Shown one piece after another: positions 6,232 to 14,748 of a stretch of 15,157 nucleotides of DNA. Position numbers and translations under genes: made by a program. Positions within the stretch are counted from its first letter, which is position 1, and each line of letters begins with the position of its first letter. Location: contig JANMNC010000165.1 of NCBI GenBank assembly GCA_031373695.1, positions 1 to 15,157 on the forward strand, read 5' to 3'. This DNA comes from Methylotenera_A sp031373695. Its GTDB lineage: Bacteria; Pseudomonadota; Gammaproteobacteria; Burkholderiales; Methylophilaceae. Under the pieces are notes generated by a model. That model was given only the letters and a program-made list of their open reading frames with translations. It was not told where the DNA came from and ran no database searches.

Positions 6232-7392
6232 GTGTCAACAACAATTCCAGCAGTATTAGTGTTAAGCGATGGAACTGTTTTTCATGGCATTTCAATCGGC
6301 GCTTCTGGCAGCACAGTAGGCGAAGTCGTATTCAATACTTCGATGACTGGCTACCAAGAAATTCTTACAGATCCTTCGTACACCGAACAAATTGTCACGC
6401 TGACTTATCCGCACATTGGCAACACAGGCACCAATCCAGAGGATGTAGAGTCTGGAAAAGTGTATGCGGCAGGCTTAATTATTCGCGATTTGCCACTTTT
6501 GCATAGCAATTTCCGTAACACGCAAACGCTTTCAGACTATTTAAAAGCCAATAATATTGTAGCAATTGCCGATATAGACACGCGTAAGCTCACACGTATT
6601 TTACGTGAAAAAGGTGCGCAATCAGGTTGCATTATGGCTGGCAATATTGATGAAGCACAAGCCTTAGCCTTGGCGAAAAGCTTCCCAGGTTTAGCTGGTA
6701 TGGATTTAGCTAAAGTGGTTAGCTGTAAAACTGCTTATGAGTTTACAGATGGTGAGTGGGCGCTGGGTAGCGGTTACGCAAAACCGGCAGACGCGCTAGC
6801 GCCAAAATTTCATGTAGTTGCTTTTGATTACGGTGTAAAGCGTAACATTTTACGCATGCTAGTATCGCGCGGTTGCAAGGTTACGGTGTTACCAGCCCAA
6901 GCGAGTGCTGAAGAGGCATTACAATACAAGCCCGATGGTATCTTTTTATCAAATGGCCCAGGCGACCCTGAACCTTGTGATTATGCGGTTACAGCCATTA
7001 AAACATTAGTAGAAACAGGTATCCCAACCTTTGGTATTTGTTTGGGGCATCAGTTGTTAGCCTTAGCCAGCGGTGCTAAAACGCTAAAAATGAAATTTGG
7101 CCATCACGGTGCAAACCACCCAGTGCAAGATTTGGACACTAAGCGTGTTTACATTACCAGCCAGAATCACGGCTTTGCCGCGGACCCTGCTACTTTGCCA
7201 GCAAACGTAAAAATTACGCATGTATCTTTGTTTGATGGCAGTTTGCAAGGTATTGCACTTACCGATAAGCCTGCGTTTAGCTTCCAAGGTCACCCAGAAG
7301 CCAGCCCAGGGCCTACAGAAATGAGTTATTTGTTTGATCGCTTCATTAGCATGATGCAGGCTAGCAAAATAGAACAAGGAAAGGCTAGTTAA
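6232..7392 (+). CDS. carA: Carbamoyl-phosphate synthase small (glutaminase) subunit
   Basis: Hydrolyses glutamine and channels ammonia to CarB for carbamoyl phosphate synthesis, feeding arginine and pyrimidine pathways in the cytoplasm. The 386-residue protein has the N-terminal CarA-specific domain (to about 190) followed by a class I glutamine amidotransferase domain. The nucleophile is Cys270 in FGICLGHQLL, and the catalytic His354 and Glu356 are in FQGHPEASPGP. The oxyanion region is NGPGDPEP at 241-248. The start is a GTG at 6232, chosen because AAGGAG (6219-6224) lies seven bases before it and the N-terminus aligns with the family. The stop codon overlaps the carB ATG by one base (TAATG), implying translational coupling and balanced subunit supply. 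Transcription is probably from the promoter at 6106-6134. Confidence 0.97.
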   Translation: MSTTIPAVLVLSDGTVFHGISIGASGSTVGEVVFNTSMTGYQEILTDPSYTEQIVTLTYPHIGNTGTNPEDVESGKVYAAGLIIRDLPLLHSNFRNTQTLSDYLKANNIVAIADIDTRKLTRILREKGAQSGCIMAGNIDEAQALALAKSFPGLAGMDLAKVVSCKTAYEFTDGEWALGSGYAKPADALAPKFHVVAFDYGVKRNILRMLVSRGCKVTVLPAQASAEEALQYKPDGIFLSNGPGDPEPCDYAVTAIKTLVETGIPTFGICLGHQLLALASGAKTLKMKFGHHGANHPVQDLDTKRVYITSQNHGFAADPATLPANVKITHVSLFDGSLQGIALTDKPAFSFQGHPEASPGPTEMSYLFDRFISMMQASKIEQGKAS

Positions 7393-10300
7393 TGGCTAAG
7401 CGTACAGATATTAAAAGCATTCTAATTATTGGCGCAGGGCCAATTGTGATTGGGCAAGCCTGCGAATTCGATTACTCAGGTGCGCAAGCCTGTAAGGCTT
7501 TGCGCGAAGAAGGTTACCGTGTGATTTTGGTAAACTCAAACCCTGCCACTATTATGACCGACCCAGAAATGGCTGATGCGACTTACATTGAGCCAATTAC
7601 TTGGCAAGTGGTCGAGAAAATAATCGCTAAAGAAAAACCAGATGCTTTACTGCCTACGATGGGTGGGCAAACTGCGCTAAATTGTGCGCTAGATTTAGAT
7701 AAGCACGGTGTGTTGGCTAAATATAATGTTGAGTTGATTGGTGCTAGCAAAGAGGCAATTGATAAAGCGGAAGATCGTCAAAAATTTAAAGAAGCCATGA
7801 CCAAAATTGGTTTGGGTTCGGCGCGTTCAAGTATTGCGCACAGTATGGAAGAAGCCTTGCAAGTACAGCGCAGCATTGGCTATCCAGCGATTATTCGCCC
7901 ATCTTTTACCATGGGCGGCAGTGGTGGTGGTATCGCGTACAATCGCGAAGAATTTATCACTATTTGTGAGCGCGGTTTAGATGCGTCGCCCACAAAAGAG
8001 CTATTGATTGAAGAATCGATGCTGGGTTGGAAAGAGTATGAGATGGAAGTGGTGCGCGATAAAGCCGATAACTGCATCATTATTTGCTCAATAGAAAACC
8101 TAGACCCAATGGGCGTGCATACTGGTGACTCAATCACCGTAGCCCCTGCGCAAACGCTCACCGATAAAGAATATCAAATCATGCGTAACGCCAGTTTGGC
8201 GGTTTTGCGCGAAATTGGTGTGGATACTGGTGGTTCAAACGTGCAATTTGCCATTAACCCTGATGATGGTCGCATGATTGTGATTGAGATGAATCCACGC
8301 GTATCGCGCTCATCTGCATTAGCATCAAAAGCCACAGGTTTCCCAATTGCTAAAGTGGCGGCCAAGCTTGCTGTTGGCTTTACCTTAGATGAGTTGAGCA
8401 ACGATATTACTGGTGGCCAAACACCTGCTTCGTTTGAGCCTAGCATTGATTATGTTGTAACAAAAATCCCAAGATTTGCTTTTGAGAAATTTCCCCAAGC
8501 CGATTCGCGTTTAACCACGCAAATGAAATCGGTGGGTGAGGTAATGGCAATAGGGCGTACTTTCCAAGAGAGTTTTCAAAAAGCCTTGCGCGGCCTAGAA
8601 GTGGGTGTCGATGGCCTAGATTCTATTTCAACCGATTTAGACCGTATTAACAAAGAAATGGGTGAGCCAGGCCCAGAGCGCATTTGGTACGTGGCCGATG
8701 CCATGCGCTTAGGGGTAAGTAATGAAGATATTTTTAATATCTCGAAAATTGACCCATGGTTTTTAGCACAAATTAAAGACTTAATTGACCGCGAAGCTGC
8801 GCTAGTGGGTAAGCACATTGCAGATTTAAACCGTGATGCGTTGTTTCAGCTAAAGCGCCGTGGATTTTCGGATAGACGTTTAGCTAAGCTACTTGATACT
8901 GATCAGCATGCGGTGCGTGCGTATCGCCAAGCGCTTAATGTGCGCCCTGTGTACAAGCGCGTAGATACTTGCGCGGCAGAGTTTGCTACTAACACCGCTT
9001 ATATGTACTCTAGCTATGAAGAAGAGTGCGAAGCTAAACCTACCAACAAAAAGAAAATCATGGTGCTAGGTGGCGGGCCTAATCGTATTGGTCAGGGTAT
9101 TGAGTTTGATTATTGTTGCGTGCATGCAGCTTTTGCGATGCGCGAAGATGGCTATGAAACCATCATGGTTAATTGCAACCCAGAAACGGTTTCTACCGAT
9201 TACGACACTTCTGACCGTTTGTATTTTGAGCCAGTAACATTAGAAGATGTGCTCGAAATTGTGCATATAGAAAAACCAGTTGGCGTGATTGTGCAATATG
9301 GTGGCCAAACACCATTAAAATTAGCCCGTGCTTTAGAAAAAGCAGGCGTACCGATTATTGGTACCACACCAGATGCTATTGATAGGGCTGAGGACCGCGA
9401 ACGTTTTCAAAAATTAATCCAAGACTTAGGTTTAAAACAACCGCCAAATCGTACCGCCCGTACGCCCGAAGCTGCTCTTATTGCGGCTCTAGAAATTGGT
9501 TACCCGTTAGTGGTAAGGCCATCATATGTTCTTGGTGGCCGCGCAATGGAAATTGTGCACGAGCAAAGTCAATTAGAACGTTATATGCGCGAAGCGGTAA
9601 AAGTTTCTAACGATTCGCCCGTATTGTTAGACCGCTTTTTAAATGATGCGCTAGAAATTGATGTGGACGCAATTTGTGATGGTGAAGACGTATTAATTGG
9701 CGGTATTATGCAGCACGTAGAGCAGGCAGGCGTTCACTCTGGCGATTCAGCATGCTCACTACCACCGTACAACTTAAGTAAAAAATTGCAAGACGTTTTG
9801 CGTGAACAAACCGTGCAAATGGCGCTGGCGCTGGGTGTTAAAGGTTTGATGAACGTGCAGTTTGCTATTCAAGGTGAGACTGTTTATGTGCTGGAAGTGA
9901 ATCCTCGTGCGTCACGTACAGTACCGTTTGTGTCAAAAGCTTGTGGATTACAATTGGCTAAAATTGCAGCACGTTGCATGGCAGGCCAAAGTTTGAAATC
10001 ACAGGGTGTTACAAAAGAAGTCATTCCGCCTTACTACTCTGTTAAAGAAGCGGTATTTCCGTTTATTAAGTTTCCTGGCGTTGATACAATTTTAGGCCCA
10101 GAAATGAAATCAACTGGTGAAGTGATGGGCGTGGGTGCCACGTTTGCAGAGGCTTTTGTAAAAGCGCAATTGGGCGCATCGGCCAAGTTACCAAAAGGCG
10201 GCCGCGCCTTTATTAGTGTGCGTAATGAAGACCACCAAAAAGTGGTTGATATTGCCCAAGATTTAAGTGCGCTAGGCTTTACTTTGGTGGCCACAAAAGG

Positions 10301-10595
10301 CACCGCCAAAGCTTTAGGCGCACATGGTTTGACAGTGACGCCCGTTAATAAAGTAGCTGAAGGTAGGCCGCATGTAGTTGATATGATTAAGAATAATGAA
10401 ATTAGCTTTATTGTAAATGTAACAGAAGATAAAAAAGCGGTAGCAGATTCTTATGAAATTCGCCGCAGTGCATTGCAAAATAAGGTCACTTACTACACAA
10501 CGTTGGCAGGTGCAATAGCCGCGTGTATTGGCATGGCGAAAATGCAAGTGTTAAATGTGGAATCTATTCAAGACTTGCACAAAAAGCTCTCTTAA
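7392..10595 (+). CDS. carB: Carbamoyl-phosphate synthase large subunit
   Basis: Synthesises carbamoyl phosphate from bicarbonate, ammonia supplied by CarA, and two ATP. The 1067 residues compare with 1073 in E. coli. Two homologous halves each carry a pre-ATP-grasp and an ATP-grasp domain: the first with GAGPIVIGQACEFDYSG near the N-terminus, the second with GGGPNRIGQGIEFDYCC near 560. A C-terminal MGS-like regulatory domain starts at about 935. Glu777, Asp785 and Thr1036 sit at a constant offset of six from E. coli Glu783, Asp791 and Thr1042. These are residues linked to ornithine activation, so activation by ornithine is plausible. The start ATG overlaps the carA stop, with a purine-rich AAGGAAAGG just upstream. 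An intrinsic terminator follows at 10624-10656. There is no internal disruption. Confidence 0.98.
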   Translation: MAKRTDIKSILIIGAGPIVIGQACEFDYSGAQACKALREEGYRVILVNSNPATIMTDPEMADATYIEPITWQVVEKIIAKEKPDALLPTMGGQTALNCALDLDKHGVLAKYNVELIGASKEAIDKAEDRQKFKEAMTKIGLGSARSSIAHSMEEALQVQRSIGYPAIIRPSFTMGGSGGGIAYNREEFITICERGLDASPTKELLIEESMLGWKEYEMEVVRDKADNCIIICSIENLDPMGVHTGDSITVAPAQTLTDKEYQIMRNASLAVLREIGVDTGGSNVQFAINPDDGRMIVIEMNPRVSRSSALASKATGFPIAKVAAKLAVGFTLDELSNDITGGQTPASFEPSIDYVVTKIPRFAFEKFPQADSRLTTQMKSVGEVMAIGRTFQESFQKALRGLEVGVDGLDSISTDLDRINKEMGEPGPERIWYVADAMRLGVSNEDIFNISKIDPWFLAQIKDLIDREAALVGKHIADLNRDALFQLKRRGFSDRRLAKLLDTDQHAVRAYRQALNVRPVYKRVDTCAAEFATNTAYMYSSYEEECEAKPTNKKKIMVLGGGPNRIGQGIEFDYCCVHAAFAMREDGYETIMVNCNPETVSTDYDTSDRLYFEPVTLEDVLEIVHIEKPVGVIVQYGGQTPLKLARALEKAGVPIIGTTPDAIDRAEDRERFQKLIQDLGLKQPPNRTARTPEAALIAALEIGYPLVVRPSYVLGGRAMEIVHEQSQLERYMREAVKVSNDSPVLLDRFLNDALEIDVDAICDGEDVLIGGIMQHVEQAGVHSGDSACSLPPYNLSKKLQDVLREQTVQMALALGVKGLMNVQFAIQGETVYVLEVNPRASRTVPFVSKACGLQLAKIAARCMAGQSLKSQGVTKEVIPPYYSVKEAVFPFIKFPGVDTILGPEMKSTGEVMGVGATFAEAFVKAQLGASAKLPKGGRAFISVRNEDHQKVVDIAQDLSALGFTLVATKGTAKALGAHGLTVTPVNKVAEGRPHVVDMIKNNEISFIVNVTEDKKAVADSYEIRRSALQNKVTYYTTLAGAIAACIGMAKMQVLNVESIQDLHKKLS

Positions 10596-10623
10596 AATAC
10601 ACTTAACTTATTAATTTTATAAA

Positions 10624-10656
10624 AAACCACGCTCGAATGGGTGTGGTTTATTTTTT
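10624..10656 (+). terminator. Intrinsic terminator after carB
   Basis: AAACCACGCTC (10624-10634) pairs with GGGTGTGGTTT (10639-10649) as an 11-base-pair stem with two G-T wobbles and a GAAT loop. It is followed by ATTTTTT (10650-10656). It ends the carAB transcript immediately before the greA ribosome binding site, so greA is likely to have its own promoter or depend on read-through. Confidence 0.85.
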
Positions 10657-10669
10657 AGAGGTTTGTAAT

Positions 10670-11152
10670 ATGGCAGTTAATCAAATACCCGTAACAGTAA
10701 AAGGCGCAGAGTTGCTCAAGGTTGAGTTACAACGCTTACGCAGTGAAGATCGCCCAAGCGTAATATTGGCGATTGCAGAAGCGCGTGCGCAAGGTGATTT
10801 ATCTGAGAATGCAGAATACGAAGCAGCAAAAGAAAAGCAAAGCTTTATTGAAGGCCGCATTGCCGAGCTTGAATCTAAGCTTTCTAATTTGCAAGTTATT
10901 GATCCAAAAACACTTAATGCAGAAGGCCGTGTGGTATTTGGTGCCACAGTCAATATTGAAGATTTAGATTCTGGCGACAACAAAACCTACCAAATTGTGG
11001 GTGAGGATGAGGCCGATATTAAAGGCGGTAAAATATCTATAGGCTCGCCAATTGCGAGAGCTTTAATTGGAAAATCTGCAGGTGACGTGGCTGAAGTGAG
11101 TGCGCCTGGCGGAATTAAAGAATATGAAGTGCTAGGCGTTTTGTATGTGTAA
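10670..11152 (+). CDS. greA: Transcription elongation factor GreA
   Basis: Binds the RNA polymerase secondary channel and stimulates cleavage of backtracked RNA, rescuing stalled elongation complexes. The 160-residue product matches the usual 158. Residues 1-75 form the antiparallel coiled coil, and its tip carries GDLSENAEY with Asp43 and Glu46 equivalent to E. coli Asp41 and Glu44. The C-terminal FKBP-like domain contains DDEAD-like GEDEADIKGG and SPIARALIGK. The start is set at the ATG at 10670, with AGAGG (10657-10661) eight bases upstream, because the protein then aligns with the family N-terminus. An in-frame ATG at 10637 would add 11 residues encoded by the carB terminator hairpin and is rejected. 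Placement between carB and the yhbY/rlmE/ftsH group is conserved in proteobacteria. Confidence 0.96.
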   Translation: MAVNQIPVTVKGAELLKVELQRLRSEDRPSVILAIAEARAQGDLSENAEYEAAKEKQSFIEGRIAELESKLSNLQVIDPKTLNAEGRVVFGATVNIEDLDSGDNKTYQIVGEDEADIKGGKISIGSPIARALIGKSAGDVAEVSAPGGIKEYEVLGVLYV

Positions 11153-11186
11153 GATTGTTAATAGCAATTAAATTAAAAATTAAATT

Positions 11187-11621
11187 ATGTATCGTTTAAC
11201 GTTAATTATTGTAACTTTATGGGTAGGCGCTTTGTGGGCCACAGGCCTAAGCGCCTATATACTGTTTGATACACTGCAAGACAAACAATTGGCAGGCCAA
11301 CTAGCAGGCCGCCTATTTACAGTAGTGAGTTATATTGGCTTAGCCAGCGCTTTTTACCTACTGATACAGCGTTTATTAGAGTATGGCATTGGCGCACTCA
11401 AACAAAGTTATTTTTGGGTGGTATTTTTCATGCTAGTGCTGGTGTTAGCAGGGCATTTTGGTATTCAGCCACTACTGGCGCAGCTAAAAACCGATGCCCT
11501 ACCAAATGATGTGATGCAAAGTGTGTTCGCAAGCCGCTTTAAAAATTGGCATGGCGTCGCCAGCGTTGCCTATTTGTTAGAGTGCTTGCTGGGTTTTGGG
11601 CTAGTACTTAAAGTAAGGTAA
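11187..11621 (+). CDS. DUF4149 family four-helix membrane protein
   Basis: A small inner-membrane protein of unknown function. The 144 residues contain four hydrophobic segments at about 4-26, 43-62, 75-95 and 122-141. Notable residues are His90 near the end of helix three and a WHG motif (121-123) at the start of helix four, preceded by FASRFKN. This pattern and the position after greA fit the DUF4149/TMEM205-like family found at this locus in betaproteobacteria. That assignment rests on recalled family features and was not tested by search. The gene follows greA by 34 bases, may be cotranscribed with it, and has no visible Shine-Dalgarno sequence. Its end converges on yhbY with 14 bases between the two stops. 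No biochemical role should be inferred. Confidence 0.75.
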   Translation: MYRLTLIIVTLWVGALWATGLSAYILFDTLQDKQLAGQLAGRLFTVVSYIGLASAFYLLIQRLLEYGIGALKQSYFWVVFFMLVLVLAGHFGIQPLLAQLKTDALPNDVMQSVFASRFKNWHGVASVAYLLECLLGFGLVLKVR

Positions 11622-11635
11622 TAAAACTACACTCA

Positions 11636-11944
11636 CTAAGGTTTTGGAATCACCACTTTTGCTGACTCTTTAATCGTATCACTTTTACGATAAACCACTA
11701 ACTGTTTACCAATGTGATGCACTGCAATTGCGCTAGTTTTAGTACAAATTTCAGTATAGATTAATTTTCTAGCATCGCGGTCATCACCAGCCACCTGAAT
11801 CTTGATTAGTTCGTGAGCGTTTAGATTAAGCTCAATCTCTTTTAATACACTTTCAGTTAAGCCGTTGTTGCCAATCATGACTACTGGGCTTAAGCTATGT
11901 GCTAAGCCACGTAAATGGGCGATTTGTTTAGTCGTTAATTTCAT
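11636..11944 (-). CDS. yhbY: Ribosome assembly RNA-binding protein YhbY (CRM domain)
   Basis: A small CRS1/YhbY (CRM) domain protein that associates with pre-50S ribosomal particles and probably helps large-subunit assembly. At 102 residues it is essentially one domain with a beta-alpha fold. The N-terminus reads LTTKQIAHLRGLAHSLSPVV, and the RNA-binding GxxG loop is GNNG at 25-28, followed by LTE. The later segment HELIKIQVAG and the GKQLVVYRKS strand are also typical. It is transcribed opposite to its neighbours: divergent from rlmE across 77 bases, and convergent with the DUF4149 gene. The same yhbY/rlmE-ftsH divergence exists in E. coli. The C-terminal tail (about 88-102) is short, Lys/Pro rich and probably flexible. 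Confidence 0.95.
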   Translation of the reverse strand: MKLTTKQIAHLRGLAHSLSPVVMIGNNGLTESVLKEIELNLNAHELIKIQVAGDDRDARKLIYTEICTKTSAIAVHHIGKQLVVYRKSDTIKESAKVVIPKP

Positions 11945-11998
11945 TTCTTTTCTTTTAAACCTTTTAATTAAGGCGCTATTTTATCATGAACAAGGTTT

Positions 11999-12004
11999 TA
12001 TAAT
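11999..12004 (+). promoter_or_regulatory. Possible -10 box for rlmE-ftsH
   Basis: A perfect TATAAT lies 18 bases before the rlmE start codon, in the 77-base divergent region with yhbY. The corresponding -35 position holds CTATTT, a poor match. If used, the leader would be only about ten bases. Confidence 0.35.
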
Positions 12005-12021
12005 TTGAAAGTGCTTAAACA

Positions 12022-12657
12022 ATGAAAGTTACCCGCACCAGCAAGGCTTGGATGCAAGAACATCTCAATGATGAATATGTAAAACGTGCCCAAAAAGAAG
12101 GTTATCGTGCCCGTGCAGCTTATAAGCTTATTGAGATTGATGATAAAGACAAGTTGATTAAGCCTGGTATGACGATTGTAGATTTGGGCTCAACACCCGG
12201 TAGTTGGAGCCAAGTGGCGGTGCAACGATTAAAAGCTAAAGGTAGCCATGAAGTTAACGGCAAAGTTATTGCGCTAGATATTTTAGATATGCAGGGTATT
12301 GCAGGTGTTACGTTTATTCAGGGTGATTTTCGTGAGGATGCGGTTTTAAAACAATTGCAAGAGGCCATTAATAACAAGCCAGTAGACCTTGTAATTGCAG
12401 ATATGGCACCCAATATAAGTGGAGTAAAAGATGTTGACTTAGCTGGTTCGGCTTATTTAACTGAATTAGCCTTAGAATTTTGTGCTGATTGGCTTAAACC
12501 AAATGGTAATTTTCTGGTCAAGGTATTTATAGGTGCTGGTTTTGAAGAAATTGTAAAATCTATGCGTTTGCAGTTTGTTAAAGTGGTCACACGCAAGCCA
12601 AAAGCGTCGCGAGACCGTAGCAGTGAAGTATATTTGCTGGGTATCGGCAAAAAATAG
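12022..12657 (+). CDS. rlmE: 23S rRNA (uridine-2'-O)-methyltransferase RlmE (FtsJ/RrmJ)
   Basis: Uses S-adenosylmethionine to 2'-O-methylate a single uridine (U2552 in E. coli numbering) in the A-loop of 23S rRNA, a late step in 50S maturation. The 211 residues match the family. The SAM-binding loop is VDLGSTPGSW (53-62). The K-D-K-E catalytic tetrad is complete: Lys35, Asp127 (in IADMAPN), Lys167 and Glu202. The first glycine-rich loop has Ser, Thr and Ser where E. coli has Ala, Ala and Gly, which should not abolish SAM binding. ftsH begins 48 bases after the stop, so the pair is probably one transcript as in E. coli. Upstream it diverges from yhbY, another 50S biogenesis factor. Shine-Dalgarno matching is weak. 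Confidence 0.97.
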   Translation: MKVTRTSKAWMQEHLNDEYVKRAQKEGYRARAAYKLIEIDDKDKLIKPGMTIVDLGSTPGSWSQVAVQRLKAKGSHEVNGKVIALDILDMQGIAGVTFIQGDFREDAVLKQLQEAINNKPVDLVIADMAPNISGVKDVDLAGSAYLTELALEFCADWLKPNGNFLVKVFIGAGFEEIVKSMRLQFVKVVTRKPKASRDRSSEVYLLGIGKK

Positions 12658-12705
12658 TTTAAAATGAAAATGTTAATTTCCCGCTTTATTTAAAGGAATG
12701 GGCTA

Positions 12706-14601
12706 GTGAATAATATCGCAAAAAGTATCGCAATTTGGTTGGCAGTGGCGCTGGTGCTAATGACAGTGTTTAATCAGTTTAGCAATCAAACCAAGCAAGA
12801 TAGCCAAATGGTTTACTCGCAATTTATGCAAGAGGTGAAAGAAGGTCGCATTGCAAAAGTACAAATTGACGGCCGCGTGGTGCACGGCAAAACCCAAGAT
12901 GGCAAAGAATTTAGTACCTATGCCCCAAATGATTTGTGGATGGTGAACGATTTACTTAAATATAACGTTGTGGTTGAAGCTAAACCTGAGCAACAACGTT
13001 CATTATTAATGGATATTTTCATGTCATGGTTCCCCATGATATTGCTAATTGGCGTGTGGATTTTCTTTATGCGCCAAATGCAAGGCGGCGGTAAGGGCGG
13101 TGGCCCATTCTCGTTTGGTAAAAGCAAGGCGCGTCAATTAGACGAAAGCTCAAACCAAACTACCTTTGCTGATGTTGCAGGTTGCGACGAAGCTAAAGAA
13201 GAAGTAGTTGAGTTAGTAGACTTTTTAAAAGAGCCAACTAAGTTTCAAAAATTAGGTGGACGTATTCCGCGAGGTGTGCTTTTAGTTGGCCCCCCAGGTA
13301 CAGGTAAAACTCTATTGGCACGTGCTATTGCTGGCGAAGCTAAAGTACCTTTCTTCTCAATTTCGGGTTCTGATTTTGTAGAAATGTTTGTAGGTGTGGG
13401 TGCGGCACGTGTGCGTGACATGTTTGAAACCGCTAAGAAAAACTCACCGTGCATAATTTTTATTGATGAGATTGATGCAGTGGGTCGTAGTCGTGGATCT
13501 GGCACTGGTGGTGGTAATGATGAGCGCGAGCAAACACTTAACCAATTATTGGTTGAGATGGATGGTTTTGAGGCGAGTTCTGGTGTGATTATTATTGCAG
13601 CAACTAACCGTGCTGATGTGTTAGATAAAGCGCTATTGCGTCCAGGCCGTTTTGATAGGCAAGTAATGGTTGGTTTGCCAGATATTAAAGGCCGTGAGCA
13701 AATTTTATTAGTGCATATGCGTAAAGTGCCAATTGATCCAGATGTAAAAGCGGATATTTTAGCGCGCGGTACGCCAGGTTTTAGTGGTGCAGATTTGGCC
13801 AATTTGGTGAACGAGGCTGCTTTATTTGCTGCACGTCGCAGCAAACGTACAGTGGATATGGAAGATTTTGAAGACGCAAAAGACAAAATCTACATGGGCC
13901 CAGAGCGTAAATCTATGGTGATGCGTGAAGAAGAGCGTCGTAACACGGCTTATCACGAATCTGGTCACGCAGTAGTGGCGAAGCTATTACCGAAAGCAGA
14001 CCCCGTGCATAAAGTAACAATTATGCCGCGTGGTTGGGCGCTTGGTTTAACTTGGCAGTTGCCAGAGTTTGATCGTATCAGTAACTATAAAGACAAAATG
14101 TTAGAAGAGATTTCTATTTTATTTGGAGGCCGTATTGCAGAAGAAATTTTCATGCATCAAATGTCTACTGGCGCCTCTAACGACTTTGAGCGTGCCACTA
14201 AATTAGCACGCGATATGGTGACTAAATACGGTATGAGCGATGCGCTAGGCACCATGGTTTATGCTGGTAGCGAGCAAGATTCATTTTTTGGCAACATGAG
14301 TTCAAAAACCGTATCTGAAGCCACGCAACAAAAAGTGGACGCTGAAATTCGTCGTATTTTAGACGAGCAATACGGCATTGCGCGTAAATTGTTAGAGGAC
14401 AACCGCGCCAAAGTAGAGGCGATGACCGCAGCTTTAATGGAGTATGAAACGATTGATGCCGACCAAATTAACGACATTATGGCAAGTATTCCAGTGCGTG
14501 CGCCTAAACCGCGTCAGCCAAAAATAAAGCCAACTGATACGGGTGGCTCTTCTGGCAACGCTGCAACGCCAACACCGCAGCCTGCTGCAAAAAGTGAGTA
14601 G
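12706..14601 (+). CDS. ftsH: ATP-dependent zinc metalloprotease FtsH
   Basis: A membrane-anchored AAA+ protease forming hexamers that degrade misfolded membrane proteins and regulatory substrates. The 631 residues have membrane helices at about 5-24 and 105-122 flanking a periplasmic domain. Then come the AAA module with Walker A GPPGTGKT (195-202), the pore motif FVG (228-230), Walker B IFIDE (Asp254, Glu255) and arginine-finger residues Arg312 and Arg315. The M41 protease has zinc motif HESGH (417-421) and third ligand Asp493. The tail after about 600 is Pro, Thr and Ala rich. The GTG start at 12706 is supported by AAAGGA (12692-12697) eight bases upstream and the family-like N-terminus. 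A strong intrinsic terminator lies downstream, so rlmE-ftsH is probably a closed unit. All key residues are present. Confidence 0.98.
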   Translation: MNNIAKSIAIWLAVALVLMTVFNQFSNQTKQDSQMVYSQFMQEVKEGRIAKVQIDGRVVHGKTQDGKEFSTYAPNDLWMVNDLLKYNVVVEAKPEQQRSLLMDIFMSWFPMILLIGVWIFFMRQMQGGGKGGGPFSFGKSKARQLDESSNQTTFADVAGCDEAKEEVVELVDFLKEPTKFQKLGGRIPRGVLLVGPPGTGKTLLARAIAGEAKVPFFSISGSDFVEMFVGVGAARVRDMFETAKKNSPCIIFIDEIDAVGRSRGSGTGGGNDEREQTLNQLLVEMDGFEASSGVIIIAATNRADVLDKALLRPGRFDRQVMVGLPDIKGREQILLVHMRKVPIDPDVKADILARGTPGFSGADLANLVNEAALFAARRSKRTVDMEDFEDAKDKIYMGPERKSMVMREEERRNTAYHESGHAVVAKLLPKADPVHKVTIMPRGWALGLTWQLPEFDRISNYKDKMLEEISILFGGRIAEEIFMHQMSTGASNDFERATKLARDMVTKYGMSDALGTMVYAGSEQDSFFGNMSSKTVSEATQQKVDAEIRRILDEQYGIARKLLEDNRAKVEAMTAALMEYETIDADQINDIMASIPVRAPKPRQPKIKPTDTGGSSGNAATPTPQPAAKSE

Positions 14602-14647
14602 GGTATGAAAAGCTACGTTAATTAAATAATACAAGTGGTGTTAAAAT

Positions 14648-14682
14648 AAAGGTTGGGTCCAGTTTTGGCCCAACCTTTTTTT
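14648..14682 (+). terminator. Intrinsic terminator after ftsH
   Basis: AAAGGTTGGG (14648-14657) pairs perfectly with CCCAACCTTT (14669-14678), with two further possible pairs inside, and is followed by a run of seven T (14676-14682, partly in the stem). It is the strongest terminator in the window and separates ftsH from folP. Confidence 0.93.
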
Positions 14683-14684
14683 AT

Positions 14685-14706
14685 GGCTCTTTTTATAGCC
14701 TTTTTT
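14685..14706 (+). terminator. Possible weak second terminator before folP
   Basis: GGCT (14685-14688) and AGCC (14697-14700) form a four-base-pair stem with an 8-base loop, followed at once by six T (14701-14706). The stem is short, so it could be a backup to the stronger terminator just upstream or chance in a T-rich stretch. Confidence 0.3.
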
Positions 14707-14748
14707 AATCTAGTTAAACGCTTAAATCAAAAACCTAAAATTAAAACT

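Noticed and set aside
10637..10669. N-terminal extension of GreA by 11 residues
   Set aside because: The added codons fall in the carB terminator hairpin, there is no ribosome binding site before 10637, and the ATG at 10670 has AGAGG at good spacing and matches the family N-terminus.
13245..13886. 213-codon open frame antisense to the ftsH AAA domain
   Set aside because: It lies wholly within an unmistakable, fully conserved FtsH coding region and shows no domain or ribosome binding site; it is a shadow frame.
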